NCBI GenBank assembly: GCA_020465985.1
Contig: JAANYP010002636.1
Coordinates: 379,430-443,429, forward strand
Length of the DNA stretch: 64,000 bases
Direction: 5' to 3'
Origin: Centrapalus pauciflorus
Taxonomy: Eukaryota; Streptophyta; Magnoliopsida; Asterales; Asteraceae
Below, piece after piece: positions 10,528 through 21,200 of this stretch; within the stretch, counting starts at the first letter, position 1, and every line of letters starts with the position of its first letter. Position numbers and translations under genes: made by a program. The notes below the pieces were generated by a model that was not told where the DNA came from, did not search any database, and saw only the letters and a list, made by a program, of their open reading frames with translations.

Positions 10528-12657
10528 TTGATGGATAAAGGATTCATTCGACCAAGTTCCTCACCTTGGGGAGCTCCGGTCTTGTTCGTGAAAAAGAAAG
10601 ACGGATCCTTCAGGATGTGCATAGACTACCGAGAACTAAATAAGTTATCAGTAAAGAACCGCTACCCCCTTCCCAGAATTGACGACCTGTTTGACCAACT
10701 ACAGGGATCTAGCTTCTACTCTAAGATTGATCTGCGATCTGGTTATCATCAAGTAAAGGTTCGAGAAGAAGACATTCCCAAGACAACATTCAGAACTCGT
10801 TATGGACATTACGAATTTCAGGTAATGCCATTCGGTTTGACCAACGCACCAGCGGTATTCATGGACCTCATGAATCAAGTGTGTAAGCCGTATCTGGATA
10901 AATTTGTAATAGTGTTCATAGACGATATCTTCATCTATTCCAGAAATAAGGAGGAGCACGAACAACATCTGAAGCTGATCTTGGAGTTGTTAGAGAAGGA
11001 ACAGTTATACGCCAAATTTTCAAAATGTGAATTTTGGTTGCGAGAAGTTAAATTCCTTGGACATGTGATCAACAGGCAGGGAATCCAAGTTGATCCATCA
11101 AAAATCGAGGCCATAAAGAACTGGGCAACTCCTAGAACTCCCACGGAAATCCGCCAATTTCTAGGACTTGCCGGTTATTATAGGCGATTTATTGAAAATT
11201 TCTCAAAGATAGCAGCTTCCCTAACAGAGTTGACTCGGAAGGATGTAAAATATGTCTGGGGTGAAGAGCAAGAAAAGGCGTTTAAGCAGTTAAAGCAAAG
11301 ATTGTGTAGTGCACCAATTTTGTCCTTACCTGAAGGGACTGGAAATTTTGTGGTCTACTGTGATGCCTCACACAATGGATTAGGTTGTATGCTCATGCAA
11401 AGGGATAAAGTCATTGCTTACGCATCACGACAGCTCAAAATTCACGAGGTGAACTATACGACTCATCATTTGGAGCTTGGAGCAGTGGTGTTTGCTCTCA
11501 AAATATGGAGGCACTACCTGTATGGAACTAAGTGCACGGTGTTTACAGACCATAAAAGCCTTCAGCATATTCTGAATCAGAAAGAGTTAAATATGAGGCA
11601 ACGTCGTTGGGTTGAGCTGCTTAGCGATTATGACTGCGAAATTCGTTACCATCCGGGGAAGGCGAATGTTGTAGCTGATGCCCTGAGCCGAAAGGAATGG
11701 GTTAAACCATTGAGAGTCCGAGCTTTGGTCATGACTATACAGTCAAACCAAAACTCTCAAATTCGCGAGGCGCAAGAAGAAGCAGTCAAGGAAGGTAATC
11801 TACTGGATGAAGCCATGAGAGGTATGGATAAGCAGTTTGAAATCAAGCCCGATGGACGTCGGTACTTCATGAGCAGAATTTGGCTACCAAAATTTGGAGG
11901 AGTAAGGAAGCTGGTCATGGATGAAGGGCATAAAACAAGATATGCTATTCATTCAGGGTCAGATAAGATGTACCACGACTTGAAAGGAATGTACTGGTGG
12001 CCAAACATGAAGGCTGACATTGCTACCTATGTCAGCAAGTGCTTAACATGTTTGAAGGTTAAGGCTGAGCACAAGAAACCATCAGGGTTGCTAGTTGAAC
12101 CAGAAATACCCCAGTGGAAGTGGGAAAACATCACCATGGATTTCATAATCAAGTTGCCGAAGACTTCTAGAGGTTATGACACTATCTGGGTGATTGTGGA
12201 TCGACTTAACAATACCGCACATTTCCTGCCAATCAATGAGACTGATAAAATGGATAAGTTAACACAAATCTATCTTAAAGTAGTCGTCTCAAGGCATGGA
12301 GTGCCAGTATCAATTATATCAGACAGGGACAGCCGGTTCACATCAAGATTTTGGCAGTCATTGCAAGAGGCACTAGGTACACGTCTAGATATGAGCACAG
12401 CCTATCACCCGCAAATAGATGGTCAGAGTGAAAGGACGATTCAAACGTTGGAAGACATGCTAAGGGCATGTGTTATCGATTTTGGCAAAAGTTGGGATAG
12501 ACACCTGCCATTAGTTGAGTTTTCCTATAACAACAACTATCACTCAGGTATTAACATCGTCCCATTCGAGGCACTCTGCGGGCGAAAGTGTCGATCGCCA
12601 CTTTGTTGGGCTGAAGTAGGAGATAGTCAGATTACTGGACCTGAGATCATCCAGTAG
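10528..12657 (+). CDS. pol: RT-RNase H-integrase of gypsy Y
   Basis: This 709-codon open stretch copies element RNA into DNA and inserts it. RT begins GFIRPSSSPWGAPVLF, with RSGYHQ and the catalytic FIDD (about 10915-10926). RNase H follows, with YCDAS (about 11357) and TDHKSLQ. The integrase zinc finger ends C-x2-C (about 12040), and the D,D,E triad lies in TMDF (about 12137), SDRDSRF (about 12319) and GQSERT (about 12421). Catalytic residues are present. It is in frame with the coding before 10516 and after 12657, each separated by one stop, so the full polyprotein is broken. Confidence 0.9.
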   Translation: MMDKGFIRPSSSPWGAPVLFVKKKDGSFRMCIDYRELNKLSVKNRYPLPRIDDLFDQLQGSSFYSKIDLRSGYHQVKVREEDIPKTTFRTRYGHYEFQVMPFGLTNAPAVFMDLMNQVCKPYLDKFVIVFIDDIFIYSRNKEEHEQHLKLILELLEKEQLYAKFSKCEFWLREVKFLGHVINRQGIQVDPSKIEAIKNWATPRTPTEIRQFLGLAGYYRRFIENFSKIAASLTELTRKDVKYVWGEEQEKAFKQLKQRLCSAPILSLPEGTGNFVVYCDASHNGLGCMLMQRDKVIAYASRQLKIHEVNYTTHHLELGAVVFALKIWRHYLYGTKCTVFTDHKSLQHILNQKELNMRQRRWVELLSDYDCEIRYHPGKANVVADALSRKEWVKPLRVRALVMTIQSNQNSQIREAQEEAVKEGNLLDEAMRGMDKQFEIKPDGRRYFMSRIWLPKFGGVRKLVMDEGHKTRYAIHSGSDKMYHDLKGMYWWPNMKADIATYVSKCLTCLKVKAEHKKPSGLLVEPEIPQWKWENITMDFIIKLPKTSRGYDTIWVIVDRLNNTAHFLPINETDKMDKLTQIYLKVVVSRHGVPVSIISDRDSRFTSRFWQSLQEALGTRLDMSTAYHPQIDGQSERTIQTLEDMLRACVIDFGKSWDRHLPLVEFSYNNNYHSGINIVPFEALCGRKCRSPLCWAEVGDSQITGPEIIQ

Positions 12658-13203
12658 ACTACAGAAAAGATAGCCCAGATTCGTAACCGGTTAAAGATCG
12701 CGCGGGATCGACAAAAAAGTTATGCAGACGTTCGACGGAAGGATTTGGAATTCCAAGAGGGAGATCAAGTAATGTTGAAAGTCTCGCCTTGGAAGGGCGT
12801 AATCCGTTTTGGGAAACGAGGAAAACTCAATCCTCGTTATATCGGACGATTCAAGATCACCAAAAGAATTGGTCCGGTAGCTTACCGACTAGATCTGCCC
12901 CCAGAACTTAGTAACGTTCATAGCACCTTCCACGTGTCAAATATTAAGAAGTGTCTGGCTGATGAATCACTCGTTATACCCATGGACGAGCTGGAGTTTG
13001 ACGATAAGTTGAACTTCATTGAGCAACCTGTAGAAATAATGGACCGAGAAGTCAAGAAACTAAAGCACAGTCGGATCCCGATAATAAAAGTCAAATGGAA
13101 CTGTAAGCGAGGTCCTGAGTTTACGTGGGAACACGAACATCAGTTCCGTGAAAAATACCCTCAGCTGTTCTCAAATACTCAAGCAGTGGAGAACACGAGC
13201 TAA
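12658..13203 (+). pseudogene. Integrase C-terminus of gypsy Y
   Basis: Continues the pol frame after the stop at 12655. It has the GDQVMLKVSPWKG motif, GPVAYRLDLPPELSNVH and a chromodomain-like end with VKWN and FTWEHEHQFREKYPQLF. Such tails direct integration in chromoviruses. The stop TAA lies at about 13201, just before the polypurine tract. Confidence 0.8.
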
Positions 13204-13224
13204 TTTCGGGACGAAATTCCCTTA

Positions 13225-13236
13225 ACAGGGGGAGAC
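13225..13236 (+). promoter_or_regulatory. Polypurine tract of gypsy Y
   Basis: ACAGGGGGAGAC sits directly before TGTAACATCC, about 20 nt after the pol stop and the conserved GGGACGAAATTCCC stretch. This is the usual plus-strand primer position. Confidence 0.8.
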
Positions 13237-15622
13237 TGTAACATCCGACACTAAACCAGGTTAGCAACAATGACCCAATATGTATTTAAGTGTCAAGTAT
13301 AGCCTAATCAGTGGTCATTAGAGATTAATCAAGTGATTAACAAGGTTTATTAGAAAATTCAACTCAATTAGAATCAAATTCATCGGTGCGATGAATCGGG
13401 AAATCAATTAATCCGATCAATTTACGATCTGAGGGATTAATTCAACTAAGTACATAATTAAATTATGATTAGTGACACTAATACAATTACTTAACCTTAA
13501 TTATGCAAGACTAAAACAATTCTTTAAAACAATGCATCCAAAAGTATTTATGAATTTACAAGAAAATGGAAATACAAGAATACATTTCGAAATACTTTTA
13601 TACAAAAAAAAAAAGTAAAAATACATCAAAAATACCTCTTAGAGGCCGGCCATAGGTAAGGACAAAAGGACCAAAAGAATGTATTTTATTACTCAACATT
13701 TCTACATCAAATCCTCCTCTTTCATTTCATCCAAGATTTTACACTATTTTCATCATTTCACCACCTTTTTCACCTCTATAAATAAGACCCCAACTTCACC
13801 TCATTTCTCACACCTTGCAAAGCAAATCACTCTCGCTTTTCTCTCTTCCAAAACCGGCCAAGGCCTCAAGCCAAAGCCAAAGTTGTGCAACTTTCTTATT
13901 CTTGTAATTTTCAAGTGTTTTTGGGTGAAATCTTCCAAGAGTTTCAATTTCTACTTGGTTTCATCCTTCTAATATCCCAAAGTAAGTAAATACTAACTTA
14001 TTTCATCATACATTTATTTTTATATAAGTCTTGCATAATATATATAATCACCAACAACAACAAGTTTCATAAAAACTCAAGTTTATAAGTTTCTAGTTCT
14101 TATTTTTAAGTTGTTTCTTTAAATTTGTTTACGAATATATGAACACATTATAAACATGTTAATATCATGGAAACATGTGTTATATATGTGTTATATAACT
14201 TTTATATAAGTAGTCTTTGAATAAACAACAAGAATCATAAGTTGTTTCAAGTTTATAAAACAGCGGATTTTCGGCAGAAAATTTATATCGACTTTGAAAA
14301 ATCATAACTAATTCATAACTTAACGAAATGAGTTGATTCTTGTCTCAAAAGTTATATCTATGTCTTAACTATAGATCTGGAATTTTTCATAATTTATTTT
14401 GGAGTTTAAGACCTCCAGAAATTATTCGGGAAACCGAAAGTTTGACTGCTCAAAAATGGACAACATAGGGTTTTTAACGAGCTTCTTCACCAACCTAAAC
14501 ATCTCGAAAAATGGCCATTCTTCATTCTAAAAATCCTTTGTATATAGTAGTTTAATGTCCTAGAAAACCAAAGCCTAAAACATTTTGGAGCTTGGTTAAA
14601 AACAGCCCCAAAGTAGGCCGAAAAACCTCCGAAAAAGCTGGAAAATTATATATATATAAACTTGACGTTTTAAGCGAATATTATTTATAAACTTGTAATG
14701 TTGGGTGATTTAAGACATAAAAATCTTCAAATATATATCATCATATATTAGAGATATTAAGTCCTTATTATCATTTAGGACTCGATTAATCACGCTCGGT
14801 GCATCATCCATCCATTTACGCTAAAAAGCATATTACGCTCGTTTTTACCATCACACGCTCGGTGAGTTCTCATAGCCCCTATTTTCACATTGTTATGATT
14901 TGGGGATGAAATACATGCTTCGTTTTTATATGGACACGAAAATATCTTCATTTCTATTATGTATTACACATGTGGTTCCATCAGCCCTTATATCATGAAC
15001 CGTTAATTGCATTTATTTGTAAGCGCGAATATATTGTGGATAGATCTATCGGGAGTCATGTCCCCCATTCGGGTTAGTTCGGGTCGGCTAACAGCGAGTG
15101 CATATATATTTAACACACGGTATTACGTATGGGAATACTGCACAGAGCAAACTCATTTCAATTAAGCTTCGGTTGCATGATGGTTTATATGTAATACATA
15201 ACATGGAATTTATGATTTTATAAATTCAATCTCTATTATTGTTGTCCATACAAGTCAGATTTACGTGTAAACCTATGAGCTCACCAACAATTTTTGTTGA
15301 CGTACTATAGCGTGTATTTTCAGGAAATTAAGGCAAGTTCTACACCTCGGTAGTATTTTCAAGCTTCCGCATTTAAGGAGTCGCACTCAGTTTCAAATCG
15401 TCGGAGATTTACTTGCATTATTTTGGATAATTTAATTATGTATTTAAATCTCTTTACCTTGCGAACTACTTTTATCATTTTCGGGTTATGTAAAACATTT
15501 ATATCTTTAAAGTTAAACCGGTGTATTTTTGAAAACGTCCATATAGTGGTCGTTCATTATGATTATGGTTACGCTTCCGCGACGTCACGCTTCGTTGCCA
15601 ACCGGGGTAACGGGGTGTGACA
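13237..15622 (+). repeat. 3' LTR of gypsy Y
   Basis: 2386 bp, starting TGTAACATCC and ending GGGTGTGACA, with TATA box TATAAATA at 13777-13784. It is not followed by a primer site. X coding resumes at once, so this is a 3' LTR and cgttg (15623-15627) is the probable target duplication. It is unrelated in sequence to the X LTRs. No gene is seen. Confidence 0.8.
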
Positions 15623-16732
15623 CGTTGTAACCCTAATGATGTAAGGTGCTACGTGTGCAACGACATAGGACATAGCAGTGAAGAATGTCCTAACAAAGTT
15701 ACGGTTTGCAACAATTGTTTACGTCTTGGACATACTGAGCGGGCATGCACGCATCCGTTCAGTATAGTTTATCCGAGTGCAGATCATCATCCACGACTGC
15801 AACAGCAACCAACCCGACCTCAGCAACAGCAGCAGCAAAGACAAAGTCAACCGATCCCGATATAGCACAAACACATCGGAGGAGGTTCTAGTCCGTAACG
15901 ACCAAGTTCGGAGTCAGAATCGCGCATTCCAAATAACAGCCGAGCAAGCAAAGGAAATACCAGATGTGGTATCTGGTATTGTTTCTCGTTAACTCCGTAC
16001 GGCTACAGTAATTTTGGATTCAGGAGCCAACCGTTCCTTCATATCAAATCATTTGCACTAAACTTTGGAATTGCACCGGACTCTCGGCCTGTTATCTTGA
16101 TATTGAAACGGCTAGTAAGGTAAGTGTGTCTACCGATAAAAATTCACCGTGATTGCATCATTCTGCTCGACAACTGTACTTTCCAACTGGACCTTATTCC
16201 GATGGACTTTCAAGAATTTGACGTCATCGTGGGTATGGATTGGCTTGATCATCATGACGCCAACATTGTGTGCAAGAAGAAGATAATAAAGCTCACTACT
16301 CCTGATGGCCGCAGTATTTGTATTTATGGTGAGAGAAAGAAAGGTGAGATATGCTTAATTTTTGTAGTCAAAGCTAGGAAGCATATAGCTAAGGGTTGCA
16401 CGTCATACTTAGCATATGCAATAGATGCTAAGTCCGAAATGAAAACTTTACCCGAGGTACCGATAGCCTTCGAGTTTCCCGATGTCTTTCCCGAGGACAT
16501 CTCTGGACCCCCACCAGACCGTCAGGTGGAGTTCAAAATTGATTTAGTGCCCGGCACGGCACGACTGCTCGAGCCCCGTATGACTTGCACCGGCGGGATG
16601 CAAGAAATGATGAAGCATTGCAAGAATTGCTTGACAAGGGACTTATACGACCAAGTTCACTCCGCTGGGGAGCTCCTGTTCTTTTCGTTAAGAAGAAGAT
16701 GGGACCTGGATGGTGTTGTTATAGGGAGTTGA
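15623..16732 (+). pseudogene. Gypsy X nucleocapsid, protease, RT start
   Basis: Two zinc knuckles, CYVCNDIGHSSEEC and CNNCLRLGHTERAC (about 15650-15760), are followed by a Gln-rich linker. The protease motif ILDSGANRSF (about 16010-16040) is in a shifted frame. FDVIVGMDWLDHHDA (about 16216-16260) and VFPEDISGPPPDRQVEF (about 16489) lie in one frame from 16124. RT's start is scrambled by further frameshifts before 16732. This is the pol that belongs with the X LTRs. Confidence 0.75.
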
Positions 16733-17133
16733 ACAAGTAACAATAAAGAATAAATATTTTGTTTGCCCAGAATAGACGATCTTTGGCCAACTTCAGGGCC
16801 CAGCTATTTCTCAAAGATCGATCTTAGATCTGGGTATCATCAGCTCAAAGTTCGAGAAGAAGATGTTCCAAAAACTCTTTCCATACCGATATGGGCATTA
16901 CGAGTCTTGTTATGCCCTTTGGCCTTACACGCTCCTGCGGCATTCATGGATCTCATGAACCATGTTTGTAGGCCAATGCTGTGACAAGTCTGTACGTCTT
17001 TATAGACGATATTCTCATCTACTCATCGAAAACCGAAGCTGAGCATGCTGTGCATCTTAGAGAACTGCTAGAGTTGCTGCGCAAGGAGCGACTTTATGCT
17101 AGGTTCTCTAAATGCGAATTTTGGTTGGGACAG
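16733..17133 (+). pseudogene. Gypsy X RT core, upstream of intron
   Basis: RT palm with PRIDDL, SKIDLRSGYHQLKVREEDVPKT (read in parts) and the catalytic FIDD (about 17002-17013). Frameshifts lie around 16880 and 16980. The last codons before 17134 are G-Q, and the frame continues exactly after the intron-like insert. Confidence 0.75.
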
Positions 17134-17222
17134 GTGCTTACAATATCGATTTATTCATTTTAAGCTTATCTTTTTTTAAATTTCATTCTTATCGTTAACT
17201 TGCAAATCTTGTATCTTATCAG
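17134..17222 (+). other. Intron-like insert in RT of gypsy X
   Basis: 89 nt, AT-rich, starting GTGCTT after CAG and ending CTTATCAG, with a TTAAC branch-like word near 17195. It lies between codons (phase 0). Removing it joins G-Q to I-Q-F-L-G-H, matching the RT motif uninterrupted in Y (about 11050). Removal therefore restores the reading frame at a conserved position. Confidence 0.65.
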
Positions 17223-18770
17223 ATACAATTCCTTGGACATGTGATATATGGTGAAGGAATCTCTGTTGATCCTTCTAAGATAGAAGCCATTCAAAACTGG
17301 GAAGCTCCCAGATCAGCTACTGAGATCCGAAGTTTCTTGGGATTGGCGGGTTACTACCGTCGATTCATTAAGCACGTCTCTAAATTAGCCGTGCCTCTTA
17401 CCTCTCTTACTCGCAAGAATGTTCCGTTTATTTGGGAAGAACCTCAAGAGACCGCGTTCCGAACTTTAAAGCAGAAACTCACCGAAGCACCTATTCTGGC
17501 CTTACCCGAAGGCAATGAAGACTTTGTGGTCTTCAGCGATGCTTCATATCAAGGGCTTGGGTGTGTTCTGATGCAAAGAGGCAGAGTCATAGCATATGCT
17601 TCTCGGCAACATAAGGATCATGAAAAGAGTCAGCCGACTCATGACCTTGAACTTGCTGCTGTGACTTTCGCGTTGAAAACATGGCGTCATTACCTTTACG
17701 ACACCAAATGTCAGCTGTATACGAATCACAAGAGTCTTAAGTACATTTTAAGTCAGAAAGAGCTCAACATGCGCCAGCGACGCTCTATGGAACTCATCAA
17801 AGACTATGACTATGAGATTCTGTATCACCCTGGCAAAGCAAATGTGGTGGCCGATGCATTGAGTCGTAAATCTTATTCCACTAAATGTCTCTATACTTTG
17901 ACTCATACTTCGTTTTCATCAACTCTTATCGATGAAATTATTGTTGCTCAAGCCGAAGCCCTAAATGAGGAAAACCTCAACTCTGAGGACATGAAAGGGC
18001 AACTTCAATTCTTAACTGATAGCCCTCGTGGCTTAAAGCTCTTCAAGAATCGCGTTTGGGTTCCGAAATTTGGTGATATTCGACAGAAAATCCTTTCAGA
18101 AGCTCACTGTTCTAACTTCTCGGTACATCCTGGCAGCACCAAGATGTACAACGATCTAAAAGCCGAGTATTGGTGGCCTGATATGAAAAGAGACGTGGGC
18201 CAATATGTCGATAATTGTGTTACTTGTCGGCTAGTTAAAGCGGAGCATCAACAGTCGTATGGCAGTCTTCAGCCTCTACCGATTCCCGAGTGGAAGTTCG
18301 ATCACATAACGATGGACTTTGTGACGAGGCTTCCAACTACGCGAAGACATCATGATGCAATATGGGTGATCGTGGATCGTCTAACCAAAGTCGCACTTTT
18401 CATTCCGATTCGCGAGAATTACTCACTGGAGAAACTAGCTAAGTTATATATAGACGAGATCGTTACTCGACACGGAGTGCCTTTGTCAATCGTTTCAGAT
18501 CGCGACAGCCGGTTCACTTCGAGGTTCTGGAGTGCATTACAAGATGGTTTAGGCACCAAGATCAGAATGAGCACGGCGTATCATCCGCAGCCGGATGGCC
18601 AAAGCGAGCGCACGATCCTTACGCTTGAAGACATGCTGCGAGCTTGTGTTCTCAAGTTTAGCGGTAATTGGGACGACCACTTGCCGTTAGCAGAGTTTTC
18701 TTACAACAACAGCTACCACTCATCCATCAAAGCCGCACCTTTTGAAGCCTTATACGGACGCAAGTGTTGA
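17223..18770 (+). CDS. pol: RT end, RNase H and integrase of gypsy X
   Basis: Open for about 515 codons from the intron end. It begins with the RT thumb, VDPSKIEAI and FLGLAGYYRRFI. RNase H follows with SDAS (about 17534) and ADALSR (about 17850). Integrase has a zinc finger CVTC (about 18218), TMDF (about 18313), SDRDSRF (about 18500) and GQSERT (about 18598). TDHKSL reads TNHKSL (about 17725), so a catalytic RNase H Asp appears lost. A CGA-to-TGA change after YGRKC ends it at 18770. Confidence 0.85.
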   Translation: MQFLGHVIYGEGISVDPSKIEAIQNWEAPRSATEIRSFLGLAGYYRRFIKHVSKLAVPLTSLTRKNVPFIWEEPQETAFRTLKQKLTEAPILALPEGNEDFVVFSDASYQGLGCVLMQRGRVIAYASRQHKDHEKSQPTHDLELAAVTFALKTWRHYLYDTKCQLYTNHKSLKYILSQKELNMRQRRSMELIKDYDYEILYHPGKANVVADALSRKSYSTKCLYTLTHTSFSSTLIDEIIVAQAEALNEENLNSEDMKGQLQFLTDSPRGLKLFKNRVWVPKFGDIRQKILSEAHCSNFSVHPGSTKMYNDLKAEYWWPDMKRDVGQYVDNCVTCRLVKAEHQQSYGSLQPLPIPEWKFDHITMDFVTRLPTTRRHHDAIWVIVDRLTKVALFIPIRENYSLEKLAKLYIDEIVTRHGVPLSIVSDRDSRFTSRFWSALQDGLGTKIRMSTAYHPQPDGQSERTILTLEDMLRACVLKFSGNWDDHLPLAEFSYNNSYHSSIKAAPFEALYGRKC

Positions 18771-19355
18771 ACGCCTACTTGCTGCCATGAAGCCGGTGAA
18801 GCACCAATCGCAGGTCCTGAATTACTTCAACAAACCAACGACAAGATCAGATGCATTCGATAACGACTGGAAACTGCTCAATCTCGACAGAAATCATATC
18901 ACGACCCATGCCATAAGCCTTTAGAATTCCAGAAGGATGATTATGTCGTACTGAAAGTCTAGCCGATGAAAGGTGTGTTTAGATTCGGCAAGCGCGGCAA
19001 GTTAGCACCACGATTCTTTTGTCCTTTCAAGATCATCGAACGTGTTGGAACTTAATCTTATCTGTTGGACTTGCCGAGCGAACTGTCCAACATACACCCT
19101 GTATTTCACGTTTCACAACTAAGGAAGTGCAAAGAAGATGAAAGAGAAAAATGGGCCGATCATCTGAGTTACAAGATCAACGAGAAGCTGCAATGCGATG
19201 AGCCTGAGGTTATTTTGGAGACGAAGATGAAGAAGCTAAGAAATCGAGAAGTGTCAATGGTGTTGGTACAATGGAGAACTTCTCATGGTATTTCCCAGAC
19301 CAGGGAATCTGAGCAAGACATGAGAGTTCGATATCCGCATCTGTTTGAGCCTTAG
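18771..19355 (+). pseudogene. Integrase C-terminus of gypsy X
   Basis: Homologous to 12600-13203. It has FQKDDYVVLKV, FRFGKRGKL, DLPSELSNIHPVFHVSQLRKC and an end VRYPHLFEP. Stops and frame changes occur at about 18770, 18961 and 19050. A degraded primer tract follows at about 19370-19393, just before the 3' LTR. Confidence 0.75.
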
Positions 19356-19393
19356 GTACTTCAGGACGAAGTGCAAGCGTGGTGGGCTCATAC

Positions 19394-21200
19394 TATAACA
19401 CCTTGCTTTTTATTTTATGTATTTTGAGCAATTTATGTTAAATGATGTAATTTTGAATTGAAGTATAAATAGGTGCTGAGAGTTCATTTTATCATTTCTT
19501 GCAAAACTAATTCCCAATTTCAGAGCTCCTCTCTCTAAAACCCGAACTTCTCTCTAACTTTTCTCCCAAATCGACAGCCCAAATCTCGAGTTCTATACAT
19601 CATCGGAAAGATCTCGAAGAGTACTACACGGATCGGCTATTTCATGTACGATTTCATACAGATTTGAGGTAAGAATCGTCATTTTTGTTACCTTACTTTC
19701 GGTTTTTGAGAAAAGAGTTCAAAATCCCCATTTTTGATCCGATTAAAGCTATTATTGTTTGGGTTTTAAATCGATTCTGTTAGAGTATGTGTAATAGAAT
19801 CGAACCTAGGCTTATTACTTAGCATATTCATGATTTTAGACTTGGAAATGCATGTTTAAAAGCTGCAAAACGCGAATTCGAGATGCCAAGAACAAACTCG
19901 AATATGGCTAAATTCGAACCTTAGGTTCGAATTTGACCTTAAGTTCGAGACTATGCATTCGAATTTAACCTATGTTCGAAACTATGCCTTCGAGTTTAGC
20001 ATTATGTTCGAATTTAATATATAAATTTGAACTCCTCCCCCTAAATTCAAATTAAATTGATAAAATTCATGGACAACGCATAAAATTACAAAATAATTAG
20101 CAAGACAATTAGCTAGAAGTTATGGTTTCTAGATGTTGGAATTTTAAGCTAACATATTTAACTTAGCGTATATTGTGTAATGTTAAATTACAGATATTTC
20201 ATAACACCACATATATTAAATTAAACAGTTTAGCTCGGTTACGAGTCAAAGCCAGTGCCAGAATATATTAAAGCCTAGATAAACAAGTGCAAGTGTTTCA
20301 AAGCAATATAAAGCTTAGATAAGCCCAAGCAAGCATTTCTGTTAATTTCAAAGCATAAGGCAGTAATGTGAGTAACAGTTATTCTGGTTTCATGTATTAT
20401 ATGTAATTGAGACATAATTTGCTTCTATATGCATTCTTTGGAATTCAATAGACTTTTGTGAGTGAAGGCGAACACTGTGGTACTAGCGGTGCTCAGCTTA
20501 GCCGGATCTTACATCTTATCTATTAATGTGCATAATATATTGTCATCTGTTTATTGTTCTGCGTATTATACAGCAAGCCTTGTTTGAGCGTTTCTTTGTG
20601 CATTCATAAGCATATTACATTTAAGCAAGCAATTTCGATGCTCACCACTATCCCAAGCATTATGCGGGTAGCTAGCCCCGTATCACAGATTGATCATCTG
20701 TCAGCGGTAACCCCTAGTGGTGGCATCTCCTTTCTGCGTGAAATGTCTCAATTGTGCAAGCATTCTTTCTGGGTAATTAAGCAAGCAAGCAAGCATAACA
20801 GCCTTTATAGGCACTTTCGCCACATATTTTACATGCATTATGAATATCTGTTAACTCACTAAGCAATCAGCTTACATTTGCTACTCACAATTTTTACAGG
20901 CAAAGGTAAAGAGAAAGCTGGACCTTCTGCTTAGGTCTATTATCTGATCAACCCAGAGGACTTATCTCACTTTCATCTTGTGGTATAGCTTTATGGTGCC
21001 TTGGGTTTTGGGTAGCTGCTTTTATTTATATTGTGATGTTTTTAGCAACTTAGTACTGTAACCTTGTAGCACGTGTAGTGCATGACTCTATTGTAGTTCT
21101 TTATTTAGCTCTTATGCAAGCTTTAGACTTATTATTATGCTTATGGCAATTGTTATTTATTCCTGGGATAAGCAAGCGTGATTCAAGCAAGGATGTGACA
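19394..21200 (+). repeat. 3' LTR of gypsy X
   Basis: 1807 bp, starting TATAACACC and ending GGATGTGACA, with TATA box TATAAATAGG at 19464-19473. It is a close copy of 6906-8697. It is followed by gccag and the second part of the C2 extra ORF. Confidence 0.9.

Larger units (their letters stand above)
8905..15622 (+). mobile_element. Gypsy element Y, lacking a 5' LTR
   Basis: Continuous gag-PR-RT-RH-IN, then a polypurine tract and a 2.4-kb LTR starting TGTAACATCC. Coding sequence of X resumes directly after its end (GTGTGACA, 15622), so Y was inserted in X's gag zinc-finger region. Y's 5' LTR is absent. Of the two gypsy pols in this window it is the better preserved. I assign it to the Tekay/Del chromoviruses by the look of its IN C-terminus. 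Confidence 0.7.
6906..21200 (+). mobile_element. Gypsy element X (with nested Y)
   Basis: Two near-identical LTRs (6906-8697 and 19394-21200) are flanked by a perfect 5-bp duplication gccag (6901-6905, 21201-21205) that splits the C2 extra ORF. X's own pol remnant is 15623-19393. Element Y, with its own 3' LTR, occupies the left interior. Both LTRs start TATAACACC instead of TG and end TGTGACA. Confidence 0.9.

Noticed and set aside
14650..14662. Short TA microsatellite in the Y LTR
   Set aside because: Only a few repeat units in AT-rich sequence; nothing unusual.
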